From the NCBI GenBank assembly GCA_963665215.2, contig CAXXWW010000008.1:310001-374000 (forward strand): a stretch of 64,000 bases of DNA, in the 5' to 3' direction. Of this stretch, positions 15,734 to 24,038 are shown piece by piece. Made by a program: the position numbers and the translations under genes. The notes beneath the pieces were generated by a model. The model was not told the DNA's origin. It made no database searches and was given only the letters and a program-made list of their open reading frames with translations. Origin of the DNA: G963665215 sp963665215. Lineage in GTDB: Bacteria; Chloroflexota; Dehalococcoidia; Lucifugimonadales; CAUZJF01. Within the stretch, counting starts at the first letter, position 1. Each line of letters starts with the position of its first letter.

Positions 15734-16278
15734 CTCCTAGATTGATGACCGCTGCGAAGTGTGCACTAGCGAAAGCCCGACAGTCCTTTTGAGAAGAGTC
15801 CGCTTGAGAAGAGTCCGCATGAGGACCTGTATGGGAGCCACCTGGACACCGTGGCAGTCACGACGGCATTCTATTAGAATGGAGCTCACATTGCTACCTG
15901 GTCGTCACCCAGTGCTTTCAAATCCTCGCGGGCCCTGGGCGGGGGAGTGTGGAGTAGGCGATCCCCAGCGTCGTAGCCAACATCACCGATAACGACTCGC
16001 CGCCATCTGAAGTACTGGAAGCTCCCGACCCGGGTCTCCGTAGAAGCGCACCTGGCGATTTCGGGCCGGCCGGTCCCGGACCGTCCCGGAGCACGAACGT
16101 TGATGTGGTTGCGCTTGTGCCCGTGTCCGGGACCCTGGAGGGGAGATTCCCACCTGATATGCGCTCTGCCGTGACTTGCCGAATGACGGCGAGATGTCTA
16201 CTATGACTGTCAGCGGCCGGCATGGCAGGTCCATCAAGTCGGAACAACTCAGCGCGCCACTAAAGAGATGAGTCGCAC
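15734..16278. other. 545-base intergenic region, no gene recognised
   Basis: It contains a short tandem unit (TTGAGAAGAGTCCGC twice, near 15788-15818). ORFs of up to about 109 codons on the minus strand show no recognisable family or good ribosome-binding site. The region presumably carries the 5' sequences of the divergent ABM and response-regulator genes, but no clear promoter was seen. Confidence 0.4.
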
Positions 16279-17100
16279 ATGGACCGCATAAAAGTCCTGA
16301 TAGTAGACGATCACCAACTCTTGCGTGTAGGCCTGAGAGAGATTCTGGGTGATTCGGACAGCCTGGAGATTGTCGGAGAGGCCTCCGACGGAAACGAGGC
16401 CGTAGAAAAGGCCAAGGAGCTCAAGCCACAGGTGGTCCTGATGGACTTGTCGATGCCCGTCTGCGACGGCGTTGAGGCTACGCGGCGGCTCTACGCTGAG
16501 ATGCCGGATATAAACGTACTGGTGCTGACCGTCTCCGAAAAGGACGTGGACCTGTTCAATGCCATTAAGGCAGGCGCCCGAGGGTATCTGCTAAAGGACG
16601 AAGCCCCCGATCAGATCATACACGCCATTGACTACGTTGCCAGGGGAGGGACGGTCGTCTCCCCCGCCATGGCAGCTACCCTGCTGAATGAGTTCAAGGT
16701 CCAGCAACCCAAGGCCACGGGTGAGGTACACTCCTCTCTGAGCAAGCGTGAGCGGGAGGTGTTGGAGCAGGTGGCGCAGGGAGCTAACAACAAGGGGATT
16801 GCCAGCGCCCTGTTCATTTCCGAGAACACGGTCAAGACCCATCTGAGCCGCATCCTGGAAAAGCTCCATTTGGCTAACCGCAGCCAGGCGGTGGCCTACG
16901 CAGTGCGTGCCGGGCTGCTCCGAGACGACGTTCAGACGAGCACCGGACCCTCGTCGAGGGTTTCCCGCCGGCTGGCCGTCCTCCTGTCCGCAACTGGGCA
17001 TGCTACTGGCGCGAGCCGGCACCTCTTCTATCGAGGGCCATCATGTCGGCCCTCCGGTATTACCTCTGCATCTGGACTGTGCTGGGGTTCTCCTGGCTGA
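16279..17100 (+). CDS. NarL/FixJ-type response regulator with C-terminal overrun
   Basis: 273 aa. The receiver domain has Asp10-Asp11 (LIVDDH), phosphoacceptor Asp56 (VVLMDLSMP) and the conserved Lys in YLLKDEAP. The LuxR-type helix-turn-helix is LSKREREVLEQVAQGANNKG followed by ISENTVKTHLSRILEKL. Family members end shortly after YAVRAGLL, at about residue 217. Here some 55 low-complexity residues follow, and the tail overlaps the convergent FHA gene (17060). Loss of the original stop by a frameshift near 16935 is likely. No histidine kinase is adjacent, so the sensor is unknown. Confidence 0.88.
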   Translation: MDRIKVLIVDDHQLLRVGLREILGDSDSLEIVGEASDGNEAVEKAKELKPQVVLMDLSMPVCDGVEATRRLYAEMPDINVLVLTVSEKDVDLFNAIKAGARGYLLKDEAPDQIIHAIDYVARGGTVVSPAMAATLLNEFKVQQPKATGEVHSSLSKREREVLEQVAQGANNKGIASALFISENTVKTHLSRILEKLHLANRSQAVAYAVRAGLLRDDVQTSTGPSSRVSRRLAVLLSATGHATGASRHLFYRGPSCRPSGITSASGLCWGSPG

Positions 17101-17428
17101 AGATGAAGGTGGCCTTGCTCCCCGCAAGCCGTACGCGATCGCCGTGTTTGAGGGGGCGCTCTGCCTGTCCTATCTTGCCTTCACTTACGAAGGTCCCATT
17201 GGTGCTATTCAGGTCGCGCACCACGAACCCGCTTGGCGTTTCCATGATCAGAGCGTGTCTCCGGGACACGGTCGTATCGTCAACGAGCAGGTCGTTGTCC
17301 GAGCGGCGGCCCAGCGCTAACGGACTCCCTGTCAGGGGTATCGACATTCCGCTGTTGAGTCCACCACGTACCAGCAAAGAGGCCCTCGCACTGTTGACCA
17401 TCTCGAAATCCTTTCTGGGACTGCTCAC
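17060..17428 (-). CDS. FHA-domain protein
   Basis: 122 aa, essentially one forkhead-associated phosphothreonine-binding domain. The conserved loop residues are all present: LGRRSDNDLLVDD, VSRRHALI and LNSTNGTFVSEG. There is no signal peptide or membrane helix. It is probably a cytoplasmic reader of Ser/Thr phosphorylation, although no kinase gene is in view. The gene is followed downstream by the overlapping tail of the response regulator and lies 168 bases below the uncharacterised 17597-18508 gene on the same strand, which may share its regulation. Confidence 0.9.
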   Translation of the reverse strand: MSSPRKDFEMVNSARASLLVRGGLNSGMSIPLTGSPLALGRRSDNDLLVDDTTVSRRHALIMETPSGFVVRDLNSTNGTFVSEGKIGQAERPLKHGDRVRLAGSKATFIFSQENPSTVQMQR

Positions 17429-17596
17429 TTCATTCGTCGAGCTCTACCGGCTGCACTCCGGGCGCATCCCTGGGCTCCGGTCCCACCGAGACGAGCTCTG
17501 GCCAGTCGCCGCCTCACGCCTGCGGCCATTCTGCATGGCTCGCTGTCGGCAAGAGCGGGGCTACTAGCATTACCCAGATTGCCCGCAAATACCAAG

Positions 17597-18508
17597 CTAT
17601 CGACGCGGGATTAGAGCTAAGACCGAGCAAGGCCATTGTGGAGTTTGACGTGGAGCAGGGCGGTCCACTCCCTCCGGAGGTGGGAGGCCGGAGACCCTCA
17701 CCTGGGATACTTCTCGCATTTCGGCTAGTATCTCCTTGAGGTAGAGAGGCTCCCGGAGCCCAATCAGCACCTCAACATCCTTCTTGGCGTTGCTTACCAT
17801 CCCATGCACCCGCAGTCTGACCTCTCGGCGCAGTGTCTGCAAAAAGCGGATGACCAGGTAGATGTTGGCGTTGCCATCCACCCTCAATCTCACGTTGCCC
17901 TCATAGACGCCATCCACCAGGGCTGGGACAGGTTCCTCGGCAATGCCCGTGACCCCCCAACGCGTGCGGCCCTGGTCCTCTTCCTCGGCCGCCTCCTCGG
18001 TCACGGTAGCATTATCAGTCTGATGCGACACCGGTGCCGGAGGTGGGGCTCCCATCCACTTGGACCCCCCCACCATCCATTTGGGAATCCTCTGTGAGCC
18101 ATCCTCCGCAGCCTGATGCCGCTGCTTCTCCAACGGCTGCGGGTACTCGCCGTTTACACGCCGTGCGAACCTGTCCGCGAAATCCGCATCGGGACCCATT
18201 GCCTCCTCGAGGGCCCGCGGGATTTCTTGCTGAACATAGGCCATGAGCCTGGACCTGGCTCGGACGGCAATCGTAGCCAAAACGTCCCCCAGGGCGGCCT
18301 CGAACGTGCGCATCGTCCGGGAGATCTCGTCACTGTCGGCGCGGGCAGGGGCCTGGAGCTCCTCTTGGGTCTGGTCCTCTAGACGCTGGGGGTGGATATC
18401 CACTTCAGTCCGTTCCAATATCTGCTCGAGCTCTTGCTGCCACGTCCCCGTGTGTGGGGAGGACAGCTGCTCGTCTGTCTCAGCGGTACGGCCCTTAGGT
18501 CTCTGCAT
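17597..18508 (-). CDS. Uncharacterised two-part protein, C-terminal alpha/beta domain
   Basis: 303 aa. The N-terminal half is polar and partly helical (EISRTMRTFEAALGDVLATI, then RARSRLMAYVQQEIPRALEE). A Pro/Ala-rich linker at about 150-190 follows. The C-terminal domain at about 205-280 reads VYEGNVRLRVDGNANIYLVI, LRREVRLRVHG and VEVLIGLREPLYLKEILAEM, a strand-helix-strand pattern resembling ACT-like modules. I recognise similar C-terminal blocks in Chloroflexi proteins of unknown role, but no named family. It is next to an FHA gene and a response regulator, so signalling is a reasonable guess only. Confidence 0.6.
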   Translation of the reverse strand: MQRPKGRTAETDEQLSSPHTGTWQQELEQILERTEVDIHPQRLEDQTQEELQAPARADSDEISRTMRTFEAALGDVLATIAVRARSRLMAYVQQEIPRALEEAMGPDADFADRFARRVNGEYPQPLEKQRHQAAEDGSQRIPKWMVGGSKWMGAPPPAPVSHQTDNATVTEEAAEEEDQGRTRWGVTGIAEEPVPALVDGVYEGNVRLRVDGNANIYLVIRFLQTLRREVRLRVHGMVSNAKKDVEVLIGLREPLYLKEILAEMREVSQVRVSGLPPPEGVDRPAPRQTPQWPCSVLALIPRR

Positions 18509-18706
18509 ATATCACCAGCATTCGGTTTACTAGGCGTTGCCACGGTGGGCAGGGCTTATGAAATTGGTGCTATCGTATCCACCCAGATTGGCTTGTGCCA
18601 TCCCCCACAGGGGTGATTTCCTTGACCCTCGAATTAGTCCTTCTGGGTTAGTCCACCGCGGGGACTGTTTGATGGGCTGGCGAGCGGCGTCTCCTTCAAT
18701 CTGAGG

Positions 18707-19000
18707 CTACGTCGGTCTCAAGGTGCTCGCGATATTCGATAGATGCCCTCGCACTCGCTCGCGCAGACGCTTTTTGCGGTCCCAACCGCTCAGAGGGGGC
18801 TTTCCCGTGCCAATCCGTTCGCGAACGTAGCGGTCCTCCATGTGGGCCTGGTCCCTGCGGGCCACCACCTCCTGCTGGACGTCATCGAGTATATCCTGGC
18901 GACGCCACCCGCAGTTGATGCACATAGCGACCTCGCCGTCGGCCGGACGACGCTCCAAAATTGCTCCGTCACATCTAGGACAAGCACGAAGTCGAATCAT
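18707..19000 (-). CDS. Small zinc-finger protein
   Basis: 97 aa. A CPRC...CINCG pair about 20 residues apart (CPRCDGAILE and MCINCGWRR) forms a zinc-ribbon-like site at the N-terminus. The rest is charged and helical (DDVQQEVVARRD, KKRLRERVRGHL). The ribosome-binding site is weak. It may bind nucleic acid or another protein; nothing more can be said. Confidence 0.5.
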   Translation of the reverse strand: MIRLRACPRCDGAILERRPADGEVAMCINCGWRRQDILDDVQQEVVARRDQAHMEDRYVRERIGTGKPPLSGWDRKKRLRERVRGHLSNIASTLRPT

Positions 19001-19523
19001 GACCCTGTCGCCTCATCAGAACGATCTGAATGTGTTCCCCCTCCACCTTCGCGCCACACGTATCGCTCCCCACCACAGCTCTCGATCGCCTCGTGAGTCG
19101 CGTCAATAGCCAGGCTTGTCTGGCATACCTGCGGCTCGGGCCTGTGAGCCTCAGGCTACACTCCCGTTCTTGAGTTGCGGATCACCCGACCCGACGATTC
19201 TCGGGTGAATTTGTGTGGTCTTTCCGGTGTCAGCCGTGGGAGAGTTAGCCGTTAGGTGTCTGCATGCGCCGGGCCTCTCCGGCTCTTCGTCTTTCGGGCC
19301 AGGGGCTGCAGGCTGGTAGCCGGAGGTCTGACCAACAAGGAGATTGCCGCTGACGGTGGGCCCGGGCCCCACCTGTGCACGGTGAACCCCGACGCCTCAT
19401 CCGGCAGGGCTCCGATCCCCGCAGTGGCACGGGTTATAGCCCAGGCGCCTCCGCCTTGCCACCCCCGATGGGCAGACAGTATAATCGGCGACGTCAGACC
19501 GCCGATGTGATTGGAGCACCTAT
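19001..19523. other. Intergenic region with promoter and a possible LuxR-HTH relic
   Basis: The only gene-like trace is LVAGGLTNKEIAADGGPGP at about 19312-19370 on the plus strand. It resembles the LuxR-type helix-turn-helix (GLTNKEIAxxLxxSxxTV) but loses the pattern at once. It may be a decayed regulator fragment. The amidohydrolase promoter is at 19456-19485. No complete gene is present. Confidence 0.35.
19456..19485 (+). promoter_or_regulatory. Promoter of amidohydrolase gene
   Basis: TTGCCA at 19456-19461, an 18-base spacer and a perfect TATAAT at 19480-19485. Transcription would begin near 19492, about 30 bases before the ATG at 19524. Confidence 0.6.
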
Positions 19524-20396
19524 ATGAGCAAGCTGGAGTTCGTCGACACGCACGCCCACTTCTGGGACCTGGACCATCCCGATCTTGCCTATTCGTGGCT
19601 GCAGCCCGACTTCCTGCACCCGCAGCTCGGCCCGCAGCTTGACAAGCTAAAGGGCCGGAACTTCCTCGCCGAGGACCTGTTCGCGGAGACCCGCACCTCC
19701 AACGTCACCAAGGTGGTCCACGTTCAAGCCGCGATCGGTATAGAGGACCCCGTGAAGGAGTCCGAGTGGCTATCGCAGGCCACTGAGCGCACCGGGTGGC
19801 CGAACGCCATCGTTGCGTACAGCAACCTGAGGTCGTCGGACGTCGAAGGCGAGCTGGCCCGCCACTGCGAGTTCCCGGGAGTGAAGGGGCTGCGCGACCT
19901 CTCCGGGGGAGCCTACCTGAACGAACCGGACTTCCGTAGAGGCTACGCGCTGCTGGAGAAGTACAACCTCATCGCCAGCCTCGATGTCGAGTGGCAGAAC
20001 ATGATCGAGATGCGAGACCTGGCCTCGAGGTTTTCGAACACGGCGGCTGTTCTGGACCACTGCGGCTTTCCGAAGGAGCGGACAGACGAGTACTTCAAGA
20101 GCTGGCAGAGAGGCATGAACGCCCTGGCCGAGGCCGATAACGTGGTATGCAAGATCTCTGGCCTCGGGATGTGCGACTGGAACTGGACCGTCGACAGCAT
20201 CCGACCATGGGTCACGCACTGCATCGAGACGTTCGGGACCGAGCGGTGCATCTTCGCAACGAACTGGCCGGTGGACAGGCTCTTCAGCACGTACGAAGTC
20301 CTGATCGGCGCCTACAGGGAGCTCATCTCAGAATTCAGCCTCGACGAGCAGGTGGCGATGTTCTCGGGTAACGCGGAGAAGCTGTACGGGATCTAG
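19524..20396 (+). CDS. Amidohydrolase_2-type metal-dependent hydrolase
   Basis: 290 aa, TIM-barrel family (PF04909 type). VDTHAHFW at residues 7-14 is the strand-1 metal-binding HxH motif. EFPGVKGLRDL, VEWQNMIEMRDLA, AVLDHCGFP (metal/catalytic His) and FATNWPVDRLF (terminal Asp region) follow in order. Typical substrates are lactones or decarboxylated aromatic acids. No Zn-bridging lysine is needed in this group. It is preceded by its own promoter and followed by a repeat-rich gap and the convergent E2 gene, so it is probably monocistronic. The substrate is unknown. Confidence 0.85.
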   Translation: MSKLEFVDTHAHFWDLDHPDLAYSWLQPDFLHPQLGPQLDKLKGRNFLAEDLFAETRTSNVTKVVHVQAAIGIEDPVKESEWLSQATERTGWPNAIVAYSNLRSSDVEGELARHCEFPGVKGLRDLSGGAYLNEPDFRRGYALLEKYNLIASLDVEWQNMIEMRDLASRFSNTAAVLDHCGFPKERTDEYFKSWQRGMNALAEADNVVCKISGLGMCDWNWTVDSIRPWVTHCIETFGTERCIFATNWPVDRLFSTYEVLIGAYRELISEFSLDEQVAMFSGNAEKLYGI

Positions 20397-20520
20397 CTTC
20401 GAGCTGAGAGACTCTGCTCATGCCTGAGACGGGCTTCGCACAAATTGTCATTCTGAAGCCGCCTGAGGCGCGTGAAGAATCTAGCGCGGTATGAGCTGGA
20501 GACAGGGCCACCCACCGGCA

Positions 20521-20590
20521 GACCTCCCCTGACAAGCTCGGGACAGCCTTCTCGGAGTCTATGCTGAGCCTGGCCAAAGGGCTCAGGGAG
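20521..20590. repeat. Degenerate copy of the dispersed hairpin repeat
   Basis: Contains ctgacaagctcgggacag and, further on, gctgagcctggccaaaggg, the same type of arms as at 10303-10359. It lies between convergent genes. The remainder of 20397-20621 has no gene. Confidence 0.4.
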
Positions 20591-20621
20591 ACAGGTGAAT
20601 GGCGCGTTTTTGTGCAACGAC

Positions 20622-21926
20622 CTAAGACGGGACCATCCACCGAGGATCTTCCAGGTACCGCTTGGCGGCCCGTAAACACTCAGCGGCCGGCACTCCGTCC
20701 AAAGCGCGGTGATCAAAGGTGAGGCTCAGCGCCATCATCGAACGAATAGCGATCTCTCCTTGGTGTACCGCAGGCTTTTCCACGATCCGCCCCACGCCCA
20801 GGATGGCCACCTGAGGAGGGTTGATGATGGGAGTGAAGGCGTCGACACCATAGCTCCCTAGGTTGGTGATTGTGAAGCTGGCATCCGCCAGGTCTTTCGG
20901 CAAAAGCCTGCTATCGCGAGTCTTTCCGGCCAGCTCCCGGACCTCCTGCGCTATTTGGTCCAGAGACTTCTCCCCCGCTTTCTTGATCACTGGCACCAGC
21001 AGTCCATCTGGTGTAGTCGTGGCAACCCCTATATTAACCTCGTCCAGGACTCGGACCTCATCGTCGACCAGCAGGGCATTGACCTTAGGATGCTCTTTGA
21101 GGGCCCGCGCCGTCGCCATGATGACGAGGTCCTGCGGCAGTGGCCTTAGCCGACGTGCCCGCCACCGAGATACCAGCTCCTTCATGAGCAGCACCGCCTC
21201 GGTGAAATCGGCCTCCGTCGTAAGTGTCACCTGCGCCATAGTCTGAACGCTTTCGAGCATCCGCTCGGCTATTACCTTACGGATTCCGCTAAGAGGAACA
21301 CCCCTTCCGGCAGATCCGGCTTTGGCGGCTACGGCGCGCTCCACGTCCTCCACCAATATCCTGCCACCCGGGCCCGAACCCGGGACCTGGTGCAGGTCTA
21401 TCCCTTGCTCCGTGGCCAGCCGCCTCGCAGTTGGTACCACCTGGACCTGAAGTCTGGAGCCGGGCGCCTCAAACACCATCCTCACGTCTGCCTCGGTGAT
21501 TCGGCCTCCGGGACCGGTGCCCTCCACCTGGCCAAGGTCGACATCCCACTGCCGGGCCAGGCGACGAGCCGTTGGCGTAACCTGGACCCCAGGTTCGGAC
21601 CTTGTGGTCACGACCTTGGCGCCGGAGACCGGCTCTGGCTTAACTTCCGGCTCAGGCTTGGCAACGGTAGGGCGCTCCACCTTCTCCCCAGGGTCCGCCA
21701 GGATAGCCATCACGGCTCCTATCCTCACCGTCTCACCCTCGGACGCGATAATGTAGGCAAGGACACCGGAGGCAGGGGCCTCTATCTCGCTGCTGATCTT
21801 GGAGGTCTCTATCTCAGCCAGGGGCTCTCCTTCTTCCACCTTGTCCCCTTCTCGCTTCAACCATTTGATGATGGTTCCCTCCTCCATCCCCATACCCCAC
21901 TGTGGTAGGACTATCTCCCGGGCCAT
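20622..21926 (-). CDS. Dihydrolipoamide acyltransferase, E2 of a 2-oxoacid dehydrogenase complex, with two E3-binding-type domains
   Basis: 434 aa. The lipoyl domain is at 1-80 with the lipoylated Lys43 in EIETSKISSEIEA. A Pro/Glu-rich linker follows. There are two consecutive peripheral-subunit-binding domains: VTPTARRLARQWDVDLGQVE with GTGPGGRITEADV, then VVPTARRLATEQGIDLHQVP with GSGPGGRILVEDV. Most E2 proteins have one. The catalytic domain carries FTITNLGSYGVDAFTPI and the active-site DHRALDG. It transfers acyl groups to CoA. It is the third gene of an E1alpha-E1beta-E2 operon; no E3 gene is nearby. Pyruvate, acetoin or branched-chain oxoacids are all possible substrates. Confidence 0.93.
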   Translation of the reverse strand: MAREIVLPQWGMGMEEGTIIKWLKREGDKVEEGEPLAEIETSKISSEIEAPASGVLAYIIASEGETVRIGAVMAILADPGEKVERPTVAKPEPEVKPEPVSGAKVVTTRSEPGVQVTPTARRLARQWDVDLGQVEGTGPGGRITEADVRMVFEAPGSRLQVQVVPTARRLATEQGIDLHQVPGSGPGGRILVEDVERAVAAKAGSAGRGVPLSGIRKVIAERMLESVQTMAQVTLTTEADFTEAVLLMKELVSRWRARRLRPLPQDLVIMATARALKEHPKVNALLVDDEVRVLDEVNIGVATTTPDGLLVPVIKKAGEKSLDQIAQEVRELAGKTRDSRLLPKDLADASFTITNLGSYGVDAFTPIINPPQVAILGVGRIVEKPAVHQGEIAIRSMMALSLTFDHRALDGVPAAECLRAAKRYLEDPRWMVPS

Positions 21927-22009
21927 ACCTATCTCCTAGTTTCAACGGGCCGGCTGCTGCTAGCTGATGCGAGAAATGCCAGATTTGACCGAGTACCACC
22001 AGCCAAGGG

Positions 22010-22978
22010 CTAGCGCAGGGTTTCCCGTACCGCATCCACAATCTTCTCCTTGGTCGGATAGCAGAGAGGTTCCAAGGCCGGACTGAAGGGTATGTGCACA
22101 TTGGGGGCCGTCACCCGCTTGATTGGCGCCTGCAAACTCCAGAAGCCTTCCTCAGCCACCACCGAGGATATCTCGGCGGCGGCACTGCAGGTCTTGTGTG
22201 CCGGGTCTGCGATGACCAGGCGGCCCGTCTTGGCCACTGACTCCAGGATCGTCTGCTTATCCAGAGGAACGAGGGTACGTGGATTGATGACCTCCGCGGA
22301 TACCCCCTCCTGCTCTAACTCGTCGGCAGCGTCCATCGCTATCGGTACAGATCCCGCAATGGCCACGACAGTTACGTCGGTGCCTTCCCTCCTTACATCA
22401 GCAACGCCAAATGGGACGAGGAAATCCTCATCCTCTGGCACGGGCCCTTTAGTAGCGAGAATGTTCCGGTCCTCAAAAAACATCACCGGATCATTGTCTC
22501 GAATGGCGGTCTTAAGCATCCCTTTGGCGTCGGCAGCGTTACTGGGTACCGCCACCTTGAAGCCGGGTATGTTCATGAATATGGGATAGTTCCGGTCCGA
22601 ATGATGCGCCGCCAGACTCCCACCGTAGAACATCAGGCAGCGATACACTATTGGCAATTGGACCTGGCCGCCAAACATATATCGCATCTTGGCCGCCTGA
22701 CTAACCAGCTGGTCCATTCCAACATAGGTGAAGCAGGCCATGGTCTCTACTATAGGACGCATCCCTACGGCCGCTGCTCCGACGGCGGCACCCATAAACC
22801 CCGCCTCGGACAGCGGCGTATTCAGCACCCGATCTGGGCCAAACTCCTGGAGGAGCCCTCCCGTAGCCCCGTAAACTGCGCTCCGGATGTCTTGACCCAT
22901 TATGAATACAGTAGGGTCCCGTCGCATCTCCTCCTTGGTAGCCTCGTTGATGGCGTCGGTGAAATACGTCTCCTTCAT
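22010..22978 (-). CDS. 2-oxoacid dehydrogenase E1 component, beta subunit
   Basis: 322 aa. The transketolase pyrimidine-binding domain begins YFTDAINEATKEEMRRDPTV and contains LNTPLSEAGFMGAAVGAA, with the conserved Glu that activates thiamine diphosphate, and MDQLVSQAAKMRYMFGGQ. The C-terminal transketolase domain has SAEVINPRTLVPLDKQTI and RVTAPNVHIPFSPALE. With the alpha subunit (23033) it forms the heterotetrameric E1 that decarboxylates a 2-oxoacid and acylates the E2 lipoyl group. It lies 54 bases after the alpha gene and 83 bases before E2. Confidence 0.93.
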   Translation of the reverse strand: MKETYFTDAINEATKEEMRRDPTVFIMGQDIRSAVYGATGGLLQEFGPDRVLNTPLSEAGFMGAAVGAAAVGMRPIVETMACFTYVGMDQLVSQAAKMRYMFGGQVQLPIVYRCLMFYGGSLAAHHSDRNYPIFMNIPGFKVAVPSNAADAKGMLKTAIRDNDPVMFFEDRNILATKGPVPEDEDFLVPFGVADVRREGTDVTVVAIAGSVPIAMDAADELEQEGVSAEVINPRTLVPLDKQTILESVAKTGRLVIADPAHKTCSAAAEISSVVAEEGFWSLQAPIKRVTAPNVHIPFSPALEPLCYPTKEKIVDAVRETLR

Positions 22979-23032
22979 GCGGCCCTCCTTCGGCGTCCAC
23001 CACTCAGGTATCCCTAGGCAGGGGGATTTTGG

Positions 23033-24022
23033 CTACTCCAGCGCAATGGCGTCCGCGTACATGTCCTCGAAAAGGTCGCTGGCATCGGGATAGGGACTTT
23101 CATAGGCGAACTCTACTGCTTCTTCAAGCTCTTGGCGCACCTTGGCCTCCAGCTTGTGAACCTCCTTTTCGGCGGCTATCCCCTGGCTAATTATCCGCTC
23201 CCGATGAATTACTATAGGGTCTCGATTTCGCCACTCCTCTACCTCCTCGGCGGTCCGATAGGGCTCTTTTACTATGCGGGCCAGCCCTACCGTGTGGTCC
23301 TCGTACCGGTATGTGCGAGCCTCTATCAGAGAAGGCCCTCCGGCGGAACGGGCTCGCTGCACTGCCTGGCTTACCACTTCATGCATGGCGATGACATCTT
23401 GGCCGTCCACTAGGACCCCGGGTATGTTGTAGGCGACGGCTCGGTCCGAGATGTTCTCTACGGCCACGCTATCCTGGAAGGCCATGGTGATCGCGTACTG
23501 GTTGTTCTCGCAAACAAAAATGGCCGGAAGCTTCCAGATGGCGGCCAAGTTTATCGCCTCGTGAAAGGCTCCCTGATTGCTGGCGCCGTCGCCAAAAAAG
23601 CATACGGCGACCCGGTCCGTCCCCTGCATCTTGCTACCCAGGGCCGCTCCCACCGTCACGGGCATTGAAGAGGCAACAATGCCCGACTCCCCAAGTATTC
23701 CAATGCTGAAGTCGGCCAGATGCATGGAGCCGCCTTTGCCCTTGCAGTAGCCCGTCTTCTTACCCAAAAGTTCAGCGAGGGCTCCCTTCATGCTTCCGCC
23801 TTTGGCGAGGGGATGCCCATGTGAACGGTGATTGCCAGTGATATAATCGTCGGCCCTCAAGGCGACGCAGGTACCCACAGCCACTGCCTCTTGACCGATA
23901 TAAGAGTGGACAGCCCCTTTTATCTCCCCGGCGTCCACCATCGTGATAACTCGCTCCTCGAAAAAGCGTATACGTAGCATTCGGTAAAGCATGTCCATGA
24001 GAACTGCTCTATCCTCTGTCAT
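23033..24022 (-). CDS. 2-oxoacid dehydrogenase E1 component, alpha subunit
   Basis: 329 aa from the ATG at 24022, whose ribosome-binding site AAAGGAG overlaps the target duplication of IS256 copy 1. A longer reading to 24127 runs into the IS and is not real. The thiamine-diphosphate motif is VCFFGDGASNQGAFHEAINL ending in NNQ. FSIGILGESGIVASSMPVTV precedes it, and the phosphorylation-loop-like EARTYRYEDHTVG and the C-terminal EEWRNRDPIV are typical. First gene of the E1alpha-E1beta-E2 operon. The native promoter is now beyond the 1367-bp IS, so expression may depend on the IS end or be reduced. Confidence 0.93.
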   Translation of the reverse strand: MTEDRAVLMDMLYRMLRIRFFEERVITMVDAGEIKGAVHSYIGQEAVAVGTCVALRADDYITGNHRSHGHPLAKGGSMKGALAELLGKKTGYCKGKGGSMHLADFSIGILGESGIVASSMPVTVGAALGSKMQGTDRVAVCFFGDGASNQGAFHEAINLAAIWKLPAIFVCENNQYAITMAFQDSVAVENISDRAVAYNIPGVLVDGQDVIAMHEVVSQAVQRARSAGGPSLIEARTYRYEDHTVGLARIVKEPYRTAEEVEEWRNRDPIVIHRERIISQGIAAEKEVHKLEAKVRQELEEAVEFAYESPYPDASDLFEDMYADAIALE

Positions 24023-24038
24023 ACCCACTCCTTTCTCA

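Noticed and set aside
15918..16247. 109-aa minus-strand ORF
   Set aside because: No domain, no ribosome-binding site and composition like intergenic DNA in another frame.
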